Below are positions 36,256 through 46,474 of a DNA stretch of 46,474 bases, one piece after another. This DNA comes from Arthrobacter sp. SDTb3-6 (GTDB lineage: Bacteria; Actinomycetota; Actinomycetes; Actinomycetales; Micrococcaceae). Both the position numbers and the translations under genes were made by a program. The stretch is from NCBI RefSeq assembly GCF_013376095.1, contig NZ_JAAMFN010000034.1, positions 1 to 46,474 of the forward strand. The letters are read 5' to 3'. The notes below the pieces were generated by a model. The model was not told the DNA's origin. It ran no database searches and was given only the letters and a program-made list of their open reading frames with translations. Each line of letters begins with the position of its first letter. Positions within the stretch are counted from its first letter, which is position 1.

Positions 36256-37245
36256 ATGAGCGAAATCACGCCACTGCGAAACACCGTACGCAACGGCAGC
36301 GGGCTCAAGCGTGTGGGCGGTTTGTGGGGCGAATGCCTGGCCGAGTTTCTTGGCACCTTCGTCCTGATACTTTTTGGCGACGGTGTGGTCGCCATGGCCG
36401 TGGCCGCACTGCCTGGCAGCGGGCGCACCGCCGGCGCCAACATCTTCTTCCAAGGCGCCGGAGACTGGCTGCTGATCACCTGGGGCTGGGCCCTGGCCGT
36501 GACCATGGGCGTTTATGTGGCCGGCGGCGTGAGCGGGGCCCACATCAACCCTGCCGTCACGCTGGCCTTCGCCGTTCGGCGGAAATTCGCCTGGAACAAG
36601 GTCATTCCCTACATCGTCTCCCAGGTGGTGGGCGCGTTTGCCGCCGCCGCGTTGCTGTACCTGGTGTACTACAACGCCATCGACGCGTTTAACAAGGCCC
36701 TTGGGGACCAGCCCAGGGACTCCGGAAAGGGCTTCATCACCTTCTCCATCTTCGCCACCTTCCCGGCACCCTACTTCAACGGCAACCTCACCATCCCGTT
36801 CATCGACCAGGTGGTCGGCACCGCCCTGCTGGTGATCCTCGTCGTGGCCATCGTTGACGCCCGGAACGCAGCCGTCAAGGCCAGCATGGCGCCGCTCATG
36901 ATCGGCCTGGCCGTGGCGGCCATCGGCATGTCCTTTGGTGCCAACGCCGGATACGCCATCAACCCGGCCCGTGATTTTGGGCCGCGGCTGTTCGCCTGGA
37001 TGGCCGGCTGGGGCGACGTGGCCCTGCCGGGGACGGCAAGCGGCATTCCCGGTGCGTACAGCTGGTACTTCTGGGTGCCGATAGTCGGCCCGCTCGTGGG
37101 CGGCGTGGTCGGCGTCATCCTCTACGACTGGTTCATTGGCGACATCCTGCACGCCCGCCGGGCGCTGGCCGAAGCCCCGGAGACCGGACGCAACCCCGAG
37201 ACGGGCCGCTCCACCGACACCGGGGGCACCGCCGAAGAGGACTGA
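36256..37245 (+). CDS. glpF: Aquaglyceroporin / glycerol uptake facilitator (MIP family)
   Basis: 329 aa with six membrane helices. Two NPA boxes: GAHINPAVTLAF and GYAINPARDFGPR; the aspartate after the second NPAR is the mark of glycerol-conducting members. The N-terminal 22 and C-terminal 35 residues are polar, the latter rich in repeats of PETGR/TGR. It should allow glycerol and similar polyols through the cytoplasmic membrane. ATG start with AAGGGG at 36244-36249, six bases before it. No glpK or glpD follows. Probably under CRP/GlxR control. Confidence 0.9.
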   Translation: MSEITPLRNTVRNGSGLKRVGGLWGECLAEFLGTFVLILFGDGVVAMAVAALPGSGRTAGANIFFQGAGDWLLITWGWALAVTMGVYVAGGVSGAHINPAVTLAFAVRRKFAWNKVIPYIVSQVVGAFAAAALLYLVYYNAIDAFNKALGDQPRDSGKGFITFSIFATFPAPYFNGNLTIPFIDQVVGTALLVILVVAIVDARNAAVKASMAPLMIGLAVAAIGMSFGANAGYAINPARDFGPRLFAWMAGWGDVALPGTASGIPGAYSWYFWVPIVGPLVGGVVGVILYDWFIGDILHARRALAEAPETGRNPETGRSTDTGGTAEED

Positions 37246-37254
37246 CGCCCGGAG

Positions 37255-37716
37255 CTACAGGGCGTCCACGTACAGCCACTGCCTGCCGATCCGCACAAAA
37301 CGGCTGGTTTCCAGGAGGCTGTCCCGGGCGCCCCCGGCGCGGAAGTGCGCCCGGAACGCAACAATGCCGTCGTGGTCCAGGGGGCCGCCGCGGACGGTGT
37401 CAAGGATGTCCAGCCGGTACCACTGCTGGCCCGGGTCCAGGCCCACGCTCCCCGGGCGGGTGTCCGGGTGCCAGGTGCGCAGCAGGTACGCTGCGTTGCC
37501 GGTGGCAAAGGCCGTATAGCGTGAGCGCATGAGGGCCCCGGCCGTGGGGGCAAACCGTGTGCCGGCCGGCGCGTCAAGGAACCTTCCACAACACGCCTCA
37601 AGCGTGTCGCCGCTGTTGCAGGGGCACCTCACGGCAGGCACCGGGCGGGGGGAACCTGCTGGGGAAGGAAGCCGCTGGTTGGGGTGCCGGGGGCCGGCCG
37701 GGGCGCAAGTGCACAT
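37255..37716 (-). CDS. YchJ family (UPF0225) SEC-C-like metal-binding protein
   Basis: 153 aa. The N-terminal zinc motif is CPCNSGDTLEACCGRFLDAP, followed by ALMRSRYTAFATGNAAYLLRTWHPDTRP and the C-terminal GIVAFRAHFRAGG and ETSRFVRIGRQWLYVDA segments that define the YchJ family. Its role is unknown. The start at ATG 37716 is preferred (GGAAG ten bases upstream); ATG 37725 would add three residues. The reading frame stays open upstream through two tRNA genes, which is not coding. Convergent with glpF, 9 nt apart. Confidence 0.85.
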   Translation of the reverse strand: MCTCAPAGPRHPNQRLPSPAGSPRPVPAVRCPCNSGDTLEACCGRFLDAPAGTRFAPTAGALMRSRYTAFATGNAAYLLRTWHPDTRPGSVGLDPGQQWYRLDILDTVRGGPLDHDGIVAFRAHFRAGGARDSLLETSRFVRIGRQWLYVDAL

Positions 37717-37809
37717 GGCCACCATTCTTCCATTGTTTGAATGCGCGCCCCGGCGGGCGGCGCTACGGCTTGCAGCGATGCCGGTGACGGCACCCGGTGC
37801 GCGGCAGAC

Positions 37810-37845
37810 AAAAAAGTCCGCATGCCGGGGACAGCATGCGGACTT
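37810..37845 (-). terminator. Rho-independent terminator of the tRNA-Ala pair
   Basis: AAGTCCGCATGC (37814-37825) and GCATGCGGACTT (37834-37845) form a perfect 12-bp stem; on the minus strand a run of six U follows (complement of 37810-37815, including stem bases). It lies nine bases beyond the downstream tRNA. Confidence 0.85.
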
Positions 37846-37853
37846 CCTTGATT

Positions 37854-37929
37854 TGGTGGAGCTGAGGGGACTCGAACCCCTGACCCCCTGCATGCCATGC
37901 AGGTGCGCTACCAGCTGCGCCACAGCCCC
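37854..37929 (-). tRNA. tRNA-Ala (anticodon GGC), copy 2 in transcription order
   Basis: 76 nt including encoded CCA. The acceptor stem GGGGCTG/CAGCTCC has one G-U pair; the anticodon stem is CCTGC/GCAGG with loop ATGGCAT, giving anticodon GGC (alanine GCC/GCU). The T arm GGGG-TTCGAGT-CCCC is regular. Confidence 0.95.
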
Positions 37930-37977
37930 AAACATTGGATATTCAATTGCAAACCACCCCGGATTCCGTGGTGTGTT

Positions 37978-38053
37978 TGGTGGAGCTGAGGGGACTCGAA
38001 CCCCTGACCCCCTGCATGCCATGCAGGTGCGCTACCAGCTGCGCCACAGCCCC
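37978..38053 (-). tRNA. tRNA-Ala (anticodon GGC), copy 1 in transcription order
   Basis: Identical to the second copy over the full tRNA and a few flanking bases. Encoded CCA at 37978-37980. The 5' end lies about 45 nt from the predicted transcription start. Confidence 0.95.
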
Positions 38054-38104
38054 AAACACTTGCTTTTTCCTTGACCTTTCGGTCTTGGCCGAAGCAACTT
38101 GTCT

Positions 38105-38134
38105 ATCCTAGAACACGTTTCTTCAGGTTGCCAA
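38105..38134 (-). promoter_or_regulatory. Predicted promoter of the tRNA-Ala pair
   Basis: Minus-strand -35 TTGGCA (complement of 38129-38134) and -10 TAGGAT (complement of 38105-38110) are separated by 18 bp. Confidence 0.6.
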
Positions 38135-38183
38135 ATCGGGCCGCAATCCCCCGGAACCCCTCCGGTTTTGGCCCGTCATGGAG

Positions 38184-38873
38184 CTAATCCTCGACGGGTT
38201 CGGCCAGGTCTTCGGGCGCCTCGAACGGCTGGGGCAGGGTGCCCACGTTGTGTTCAGTCAGGCGCCAGTGCCATTCGCTGGCCCCGGCCAGCGACGGCTG
38301 GGACTGCTCCACCACGGACCAATGGCAGTTGGACAGCCCCGAGAGGGTGCGCCACAGTTCCTCGGGCAGTCCCAGCAACTTGGCCAGGCCCACGCGGGTG
38401 GCCCCGCCGTGCGTGGCCACCACCAGGGTGCCGCCTTCGGGCATGGCGTCAATCCCGTCCAGGATGGCCGCCACCATGCGCCCGGCCACCTCCCGCCTGG
38501 TCTCGCCGCCGCCCGCGCGCACGTTGGGTTCATCGAGCTGCCAGAGCTTGATCTCCGCCGGATAGGCCCGCTCAATCTCCTCGAAGGCGAGCCCCTCCCA
38601 GCGTCCGCCGTACGTTTCACGCAGGCGCGCGTCCACCGTGATGGCTTCCCCGGTCAGCGACGCAAGGGCCTGCGCCGTGGCGAAGGCCCGGGACAGGTCG
38701 GAGGAGACAATCCTTACCGCGCCCGGGCCGGGCAGGGCGGCCAGCTTGCCGGCCAGCAAGGCCGCGGAGCGCTCTGCCTGGCCGGCGCCCACCTCGTCAA
38801 GGGGGATGTCGCTCTGGCCCTGAAAACGCCGCGCCGCATTCCAGCTGGTGCGCCCGTGCCGCCAAAAGATCAC
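38184..38873 (-). CDS. Histidine phosphatase superfamily protein
   Basis: 229 aa. The phosphohistidine motif is FWRHGRTSWN at the start, with the second His in VVATHGGATR and the catalytic acid in RLRETYGGRWEGL. It is a phosphoglycerate-mutase-like phosphatase of unknown substrate, encoded after rsfS. The start is GTG at 38873, the only canonical start in frame, but the frame stays open upstream across the 122-nt gap and would encode a Pro/Ala-rich extension without ATG, GTG or TTG, so the true N-terminus is uncertain. Confidence 0.85.
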   Translation of the reverse strand: MIFWRHGRTSWNAARRFQGQSDIPLDEVGAGQAERSAALLAGKLAALPGPGAVRIVSSDLSRAFATAQALASLTGEAITVDARLRETYGGRWEGLAFEEIERAYPAEIKLWQLDEPNVRAGGGETRREVAGRMVAAILDGIDAMPEGGTLVVATHGGATRVGLAKLLGLPEELWRTLSGLSNCHWSVVEQSQPSLAGASEWHWRLTEHNVGTLPQPFEAPEDLAEPVED

Positions 38874-38995
38874 CCTGCGGCGTGGGCCGGCGGGCTGAAG
38901 GACGGATTGTGCCGGTGTCCGCAGGGCAGGCTCCTGCCCCGGTGCGGCGGCGGGCTCCGGTACGGCGGACGCCCCAGGTTCGGTGTTGATGGGAA

Positions 38996-39406
38996 CTACC
39001 CGGCGTCCACACCCTGGGCGGCGTCCTGCTTGACCGAGGGATCGGACTCGGGCAGTTGCAGGTCCACCACGGGGCAGTCGGCGTAGAGGCGCTCCAGGGC
39101 GTAGAAGATCCTGTCTTCCTCATGCTGGACGTGCACCACGATGTCGGCGTAGTCCAGCAGCACCCAGCGTCCCCCCGAGCGGCCTTCGCGGCGTACGGGG
39201 CGCAAGTCAAACTTGTGCAGCTCGTCCTCGATGCCGTCCACGATGGCGTTGACCTGGCGTTCGGTGGGGGCGGAGGCGATGAAGAAGATGTCCGTAATGG
39301 CCAGCCGGTCGCTCACATCCAGGGCGATGAGGTCCTGGGCGAGCTTGTCCGACGCCGCCCGCGCTGCTGCCCGGGCCACCTCGATCGAGTGTTGTGTTGC
39401 GGTCAC
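38996..39406 (-). CDS. rsfS: Ribosome silencing factor RsfS
   Basis: 136 aa. Family hallmarks: AQDLIALDVSDRLAITDIFFIASAPTERQVNAIVDGI and RSGGRWVLLDYADIVVHVQHEEDRIFYALERLYAD. RsfS binds ribosomal protein L14 and blocks subunit joining under poor nutrition. Start is GTG at 39406 with AAAGGA seven bases upstream. In the order nadD - membrane protein - rsfS - phosphatase. Confidence 0.93.
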   Translation of the reverse strand: MTATQHSIEVARAAARAASDKLAQDLIALDVSDRLAITDIFFIASAPTERQVNAIVDGIEDELHKFDLRPVRREGRSGGRWVLLDYADIVVHVQHEEDRIFYALERLYADCPVVDLQLPESDPSVKQDAAQGVDAG

Positions 39407-39432
39407 TAAATTGTCCTTTGGTCGGTCCGGCG

Positions 39433-41037
39433 CTAGTGTGCCAGCGCGGTGATGAACATGACGGCACCGACAACCAGTGCCGCACCGCCAAGAATGATGC
39501 TGCCCCATTGGATGAGCAGGTTGCGCTGGGTGCGTCCCAGGCCGGCGGTGACGGCGTCCAGCGGCTCCAGCCCGTGGGCGTAGTCGGCGGGCATGGGGGG
39601 CATCTGTGTCCGGGTCACGGCAGCCGCCTGCACCGCCGCCCCTGGACGGACGACGCCGGCCATCGCCTCCGCACGCTGAAGCGTGCCGCTGCGCCCTCCC
39701 GTGAGCGGGCGGCTGCCCGGCCCCGGCCGGTGCACGGACCGGGCGGCCAGGGCAGCGTCAAAACGCTCCGCGTTGGGGTCCGGCGCTTGGTTTGTTGTGC
39801 CTGCGGCAGGCTTACCCGCGGCCGCCTTGCCGGCTGCCTGCTTGCCGGCCTGGGGCCTGCGGGACGGTGCCAGCCTGGGCGTGGAACGGGTGACGATGGG
39901 CACGTGGGTGGTCGACGGCGGGCGCATGACGGGCCTGTCTGCCCCTGGCACCTCGACAAACTCGATGGGTGTGACCATGGCCAAGTTGTTGGTGGCCGTG
40001 GGGTCGGCCGGCTCGCGCCGGGACTTTGCGCTCTCCTGCGCCAGCCGTTCGCGGGCTTGGGCGCGCTGGTCCAGGATGGCGGCACGGTCCGACTGTGCCC
40101 GCTGTTCGGCCAACAGACGCAGTTCCTCGGTGCTCGGCGCCTGGCCGGAGGGTGTCCGGGGACCTACGGAGACCGAGGGGTAGGGCATTCCCGGCACGGG
40201 CCGGGCCGGGCGCTGGGCCGGGACCGAACCGGTGGCGGGATTCTGCCGGGCCGGGAGGGCACCCGTGTCCGGGCGCTGGGCCGGCGGGCGGCCCGCCGTG
40301 GGGGCGGCGCCCCGCGTCCCGGCGGCGGGCGCCGGCGAGTCCGGGGCGGCGGCGGAGGCCCTGCGGCCCATGCGGGCGCGGTGCGGCGCCTCGTTCCCGG
40401 GGGCTGCGGCGTCAGGGGCTGCTGTTCCGGCTCCCGGGGCGGCCTTGGCGGCGGGCGCACCGGCGGGCTTGCCCACGGTCCCCGGGGCAGGCTTGCCGCC
40501 AGGCTTGGGGGCGGCGGTGGCTGCGGGCCGGGCAGGTCCTGCCGGCCCGGCTGCGGGTGCGGTGGGCGGCACGGCCTTGGCCTGCGCGGGCGCTTTGGCG
40601 GGCTGGACGACGGGGGTGATGCTGGTGACCGGCGCGCGCTCGGCGTCGAGCTGGGCCTGGCGCAGGGCGCGGCGTGAGGGAAGCGGATTCTGCTGCGCCG
40701 GCGCCGCGTCCACGAGCTCCTTGTAGGCCCGCAGGGCCGCCCGGTCACGGGCGCGGGTCTGGGACTGGCGTTCGCGCGGGGCGGGTGCGGCACCGCGGTT
40801 GGCGGGGGTGGCCTGCGCAGCACTTGGTGCGGGTCCCCCGGCCGCGGGCGTCCCCTTCGCTCCCGCATCAACAGGCGCACCGGGTTGGGTACGCCGGCCG
40901 CGGCGCTCCACATCGGCGGTCGAGGGGGCAGCCACAATGGGCACCGGGGCCTTCCCCGGTGCGCCCTGCGTTTGCGCCACGTTCGCCTCCCGCAGTTGCC
41001 TGCGGCTGCGAACCGGCTCCTGATCCTTGCTCATCAC
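39433..41037 (-). CDS. Long disordered single-pass membrane protein
   Basis: 534 aa of Pro, Ala, Arg and Gly with little predicted structure until residues ~510-532, a hydrophobic helix (GSIILGGAALVVGAVMFITALAH) that anchors the C-terminus. Charged short motifs recur: SRRQLREAN near residue 11 and SRRALRQAQLDAE near residue 121, plus RARDRAALRAYKEL and LAEQRAQSDRAAILDQRAQARERL helices. No catalytic domain is visible and I do not recognise a named family. It lies between nadD and rsfS. It would place most of its length in the cytoplasm, tail-anchored. ATG start; a second Met follows it. Confidence 0.7.
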   Translation of the reverse strand: MMSKDQEPVRSRRQLREANVAQTQGAPGKAPVPIVAAPSTADVERRGRRTQPGAPVDAGAKGTPAAGGPAPSAAQATPANRGAAPAPRERQSQTRARDRAALRAYKELVDAAPAQQNPLPSRRALRQAQLDAERAPVTSITPVVQPAKAPAQAKAVPPTAPAAGPAGPARPAATAAPKPGGKPAPGTVGKPAGAPAAKAAPGAGTAAPDAAAPGNEAPHRARMGRRASAAAPDSPAPAAGTRGAAPTAGRPPAQRPDTGALPARQNPATGSVPAQRPARPVPGMPYPSVSVGPRTPSGQAPSTEELRLLAEQRAQSDRAAILDQRAQARERLAQESAKSRREPADPTATNNLAMVTPIEFVEVPGADRPVMRPPSTTHVPIVTRSTPRLAPSRRPQAGKQAAGKAAAGKPAAGTTNQAPDPNAERFDAALAARSVHRPGPGSRPLTGGRSGTLQRAEAMAGVVRPGAAVQAAAVTRTQMPPMPADYAHGLEPLDAVTAGLGRTQRNLLIQWGSIILGGAALVVGAVMFITALAH

Positions 41038-41041
41038 TTAC

Positions 41042-41650
41042 TCATTCAGTACTAGAAGTCACCGGCAGGGCCCTTGCGCCCGTATCGCTGTCCGGCTGGA
41101 CGTACAGCCCGTATTTGGCAATGTATTGCACCACCCCGTCCGGCACCAGGTACCAGACCGGATTGTGTTCCTTGACCCTGGTGCGGCAGTCCGTGGACGA
41201 GATGGCCATGGCGGGCACTTCCAACAAACTTACGTCGGACCTGCCCATGTCGTCGAGTACGTGACCCGGCCGGGTCACGCCGACGAAGTGTGCCAGGTTC
41301 CACAATTCCTCGTTGTCCTTCCATGACATGATCTGCGCCATGGCGTCCGCACCGGTGATGAAGAACAGGTCCGCCTGCGGGCGCATCCGCTTCAGGTCGC
41401 GCAGCGTGTCAATGGTGAAGGTGGGCCCCGGCCGGTCAATGTCAACCCGGCTGACGGTGAACTGGGGGTTTGCGGCGGTGGCAATCACCGTCATCAGGTA
41501 GCGGTGTTCGGCCGCACTGACCTTTCGCTTCGCCTTCTGCCACGGCTCCCCCGTGGGCACAAAAATTACTTCGTCCAGCTTGAAGACGCTCGCAACCTCG
41601 CTGGCTGCGACAAGGTGTCCATGGTGGATTGGATCAAACGTGCCACCCAT
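41042..41650 (-). CDS. nadD: Nicotinate-nucleotide adenylyltransferase
   Basis: 202 aa from ATG 41650 ([19 protein letters not shown]). The nucleotidyltransferase motifs [11 protein letters not shown] and ISSTDCRTR are intact; [10 protein letters not shown] and FFITGADAM are typical NadD segments. It makes deamido-NAD from nicotinate mononucleotide and ATP. The start is uncertain: family members carry a first strand like RLRVGV before MGG, and this is encoded in frame upstream, but no ATG, GTG or TTG lies between there and the previous gene's stop. The only earlier in-frame ATG is at 41797, overlapping that gene by 89 bases. Confidence 0.88.
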   Translation of the reverse strand: MGGTFDPIHHGHLVAASEVASVFKLDEVIFVPTGEPWQKAKRKVSAAEHRYLMTVIATAANPQFTVSRVDIDRPGPTFTIDTLRDLKRMRPQADLFFITGADAMAQIMSWKDNEELWNLAHFVGVTRPGHVLDDMGRSDVSLLEVPAMAISSTDCRTRVKEHNPVWYLVPDGVVQYIAKYGLYVQPDSDTGARALPVTSSTE

Positions 41651-41673
41651 GACTCCAACCCGGAGACGGCCGC

Positions 41674-41697
41674 CGCTGCCCCCTGCAGGGGGCAGCG
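41674..41697. repeat. 24-bp perfect palindrome at the nadD 5' end
   Basis: CGCTGCCCCCTG (41674-41685) is followed directly by its complement CAGGGGGCAGCG (41686-41697). It sits between the small membrane protein's stop and the nadD ATG. Confidence 0.85.
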
Positions 41698-41708
41698 TGC
41701 GCGGGTCC

Positions 41709-41957
41709 TCAGTGATCGGAGGACACCTGGCCCTCGTGGTGCATGTGCTTGTTGGTGTGCTGCTTGTGGGGGTTGTCCGCAGCCTCAACGGGCTCATGGC
41801 GGTTTCCGAGGTTCATGAAGGAAACACAGATGAACATCAGCACCAGCAGGATGGCCAGAACGGTCCCGCCGATCACATACGGAGGCGCAATCAACGGCCA
41901 CGGCTCTTCATGTGCGGCTGCTTCGGCAAGGACGACGCCGGCAAGCTGGGTCAGCAT
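41709..41957 (-). CDS. Small His-rich membrane protein
   Basis: 82 aa with a single membrane helix at about residues 27-49 ([21 protein letters not shown]) and a polar C-terminal tail rich in histidine ([21 protein letters not shown]). The first 20 residues are also hydrophobic and could be a second helix or signal-like segment. ATG start with GGGGAG six bases upstream supports expression. No family is recognised; histidines may bind metal, but this is a guess. It precedes nadD closely and is likely co-transcribed. Confidence 0.65.
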   Translation of the reverse strand: MLTQLAGVVLAEAAAHEEPWPLIAPPYVIGGTVLAILLVLMFICVSFMNLGNRHEPVEAADNPHKQHTNKHMHHEGQVSSDH

Positions 41958-42109
41958 TATTTCTCCCCTAGGGTTGGTGGCCGGATGCCCTTGAAAAGTG
42001 CACCCTGCCGTTCGTTGCGTGGATTCCCTCTAATGGTACGTGGTATCCGCTGCCGCTGCCGCACCGGCCACGCTGTCCGGGCCGATTTCCCGGTTCCGGG
42101 ACCCCGTTG

Positions 42110-43420
42110 TCAGCCGCGGACCTGCCCCTCGCCCTGGACAATCCATTTGGTCGTGGTCAGTTCGCTGAGCCCCATCGGGCCCCGTGCGTGGAGCTTCTGG
42201 GTGGAAATCCCCACCTCGGCGCCGAGTCCCAGCTCCCCGCCGTCGGTGAAGCGGGTGCTGGCGTTGACAATGACGGCGGCCGAGTCAATCTCGGCAATGA
42301 ACGTCTCGGCGTTGGCGAGGTCGTTGGTGAGGATGGCCTCGGTGTGCCCCGTGCTCCATTGGCGGATGTGCGCGACGGCCTCCGGCAGCGAGTCCACCAT
42401 CTTGACGGCCAGGTCAAGGTCCATGTACTCGGTGGCCCAGTCCTCGTCGGTGGCCGGGAAGCTGGTTGCCCCGGCGGGGACCAGCGGGGCGATGCGCCCG
42501 TCCACGTGGAGGCGCACCCCGGCGTCGGACAGGGCCTTCAGGACGGCCGGGGCCACGGTGGAGTCCTTGTGGACCAACAGCGTCTCGACGGTGTTGCAGA
42601 CGCTGGGGCGCTGGGTCTTGGCGTTGAGGAGGATGTTCACGCACATTTCCTCCTTGGCGCTGGCGTCGATGAAGATGTGCACATTGCCTTCGCCGGTTTC
42701 AATGACCGGAACGGCAGAGTTCCGCACAACGGTCTGGATGAGCTCGCGCCCGCCGCGGGGAATGAGCACGTCCACCTGGCCGCGGGCCTTCATGAGCAGG
42801 TTGGCACCCTCACGGCCGTACTTGTCAACGGACTGGACGGCGTCGGCCGGCAGCTTGACGGAGTCGAGGGCGTCGCGGAGGATGTCCAGCAGCGCTTCAT
42901 TGGTGTGCGCCGCGGCGGTGCCGCCGCGCAGGATCACGGCGTTGCCGCTCTTGAGGGCCAGCCCGGCGATGTCCACGGTGACGTTGGGCCGGGCCTCGTA
43001 GATGGCGGCCACCACGCCCATCGGGACATTGACCTGGCGCATGCGCAGGCCGTTGGGCAGGGTCTGGCCGCGGACCACGTTCCCCACGGGGTCCGGCAGG
43101 GTGGCGAGGTTTTCCAGGGCCGCTGCGAGCCCTTCGATGCGCTGGGGGGTCAGTGACAGCCTGTCGAGCATGGCGGCGGAGGTCCCGTTGGCACGCCCGG
43201 CGGCCACGTCCTTGGCGTTGGCGGCCAGGATGTTGTCCTGGTTTTCCAGCAGGGCCGCGGCAATGGCGCGCAGCCCCCTGTCCTTCCAGGCGCGGTTGGC
43301 TCCGGCCATGCGTCGCGAGGCGCGGCGTGCCCGTTCGGTGATGCCGCGCACCTCGGCGGCGGCCGCCGACGCGTTCCCGTCCGAGGCGTCCGTCATCTGT
43401 TCAACAATCTGCTCGCTCAT
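42110..43420 (-). CDS. proA: Gamma-glutamyl phosphate reductase
   Basis: 436 aa, ALDH-fold enzyme. Motifs: PMGVVAAIYEARPNVTVDIA, LKSGNAVILRGGTAAAHTN, DVLIPRGGRELI, NAKTQRPSVCNTVETLLVH with the catalytic Cys, and VNASTRFTDGGELGLGAEVGISTQKLHARGPMGL. It reduces gamma-glutamyl phosphate to the semialdehyde, the second step of proline synthesis. ATG start with a weak Shine-Dalgarno (GGTGG). 103 nt after proB. Confidence 0.95.
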   Translation of the reverse strand: MSEQIVEQMTDASDGNASAAAAEVRGITERARRASRRMAGANRAWKDRGLRAIAAALLENQDNILAANAKDVAAGRANGTSAAMLDRLSLTPQRIEGLAAALENLATLPDPVGNVVRGQTLPNGLRMRQVNVPMGVVAAIYEARPNVTVDIAGLALKSGNAVILRGGTAAAHTNEALLDILRDALDSVKLPADAVQSVDKYGREGANLLMKARGQVDVLIPRGGRELIQTVVRNSAVPVIETGEGNVHIFIDASAKEEMCVNILLNAKTQRPSVCNTVETLLVHKDSTVAPAVLKALSDAGVRLHVDGRIAPLVPAGATSFPATDEDWATEYMDLDLAVKMVDSLPEAVAHIRQWSTGHTEAILTNDLANAETFIAEIDSAAVIVNASTRFTDGGELGLGAEVGISTQKLHARGPMGLSELTTTKWIVQGEGQVRG

Positions 43421-43455
43421 GCCACCAGTCTAGGGCACGGCGGCATACGTTACGC

Positions 43456-43509
43456 GGCCCGCTCCACAGGCGGCCGGCCGGCCCCCATGGGGAAGGCAAG
43501 CAGCGGGCC
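43456..43509. other. Hairpin in the proB-proA gap
   Basis: GGCCCGCT (43456-43463) pairs with AGCGGGCC (43502-43509), with a self-complementary GGCCGGCCGGCC inside. It may slow or terminate transcription from proB, but has no U-run. Confidence 0.35.
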
Positions 43510-43523
43510 ATCCGGCGGGGTGC

Positions 43524-46473
<2,950 letters not shown>

Positions 46474-46474
46474 C

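Larger units (their letters stand above)
37852..38058. repeat. 83-bp perfect direct repeat comprising tRNA-Ala and its flanks
   Basis: 37852-37934 and 37976-38058 are the same sequence, 41 nt apart. Each contains one tRNA gene plus matching TTTGG upstream and AAACA downstream bases. Confidence 0.9.

Noticed and set aside
37726-38022. Upstream extension of the ychJ frame through the tRNA genes
   Set aside because: It reads across two tRNA genes and a terminator; the coding part begins at the YchJ motif.
37852-38058. tRNA direct repeat as an attachment-site pair of an integrated element
   Set aside because: Only 41 nt separate the copies and both are complete tRNA genes; there is no integrase.

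Overview
The window is high-GC DNA read almost entirely as tightly packed genes with GTG and TTG starts. The gene content points to an actinobacterium of the Micrococcaceae (Arthrobacter-like): a mycothiol-dependent formaldehyde dehydrogenase with a mycoredoxin, a phosphatidylinositol-phosphate synthase beside an actinobacterial HIT protein, a class Ib ribonucleotide reductase operon, a DUF222/HNH protein and Obg-proBA-nadD-rsfS synteny. No phage, IS element, CRISPR array or rRNA was found; most of it reads as core chromosome.

Layout. 1-7.5 kb (minus): a DUF6504 protein and the error-prone polymerase dnaE2, followed by thrS, a HIT hydrolase and pgsA. 7.7-12.9 kb: GNAT and VOC proteins (plus), a class II glutamine amidotransferase (minus), an LCP cell-wall ligase with a small membrane protein (plus), a SRAP/YedK protein (minus) and mycoredoxin (plus). 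13.1-14.8 kb: the mycothiol-dependent formaldehyde dehydrogenase and an overlapping metallo-beta-lactamase. 14.8-20.1 kb: DedA, thioesterase and lipoate-ligase-like genes (minus) facing an FAD monooxygenase and an acyl-CoA ligase (plus). 20.1-24.8 kb (minus): nrdHIEF plus a Nudix hydrolase, with a regulatory region at 24.8-25.26 kb holding an NrdR-type palindrome and DnaA-box-like sites. 25.3-29.3 kb: a LysR regulator, an ALDH3-type dehydrogenase and a DUF222/HNH protein. 29.5-32.9 kb: the metF-metE methionine operon behind a structured leader of about 215 nt. 33.3-37.7 kb: a probably leaderless 65-aa protein, a ROK regulator, an RNA methyltransferase, an aquaglyceroporin with a CRP/GlxR-like site, and YchJ. 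37.8-38.1 kb: two identical tRNA-Ala(GGC) genes with their own promoter and terminator. 38.2-46.3 kb (minus): obgE, proB, proA, a small His-rich membrane protein, nadD, a long disordered single-pass membrane protein, rsfS and a histidine phosphatase.

Themes. Redox and thiol metabolism (mycothiol dehydrogenase, mycoredoxin, NrdH) and DNA-precursor supply or repair (nrd, dnaE2, SRAP) recur. The most interesting non-coding signal is an almost identical 20-bp promoter element placed ahead of both the nrd operon and the DUF6504-dnaE2 operon, suggesting that dNTP synthesis and mutagenic repair may share a regulator. Other signals are the DnaA-box cluster ahead of nrdH, the metF leader, a 24-bp palindrome where the nadD start should be, and a triplicated 14-mer beside a hairpin upstream of obgE.
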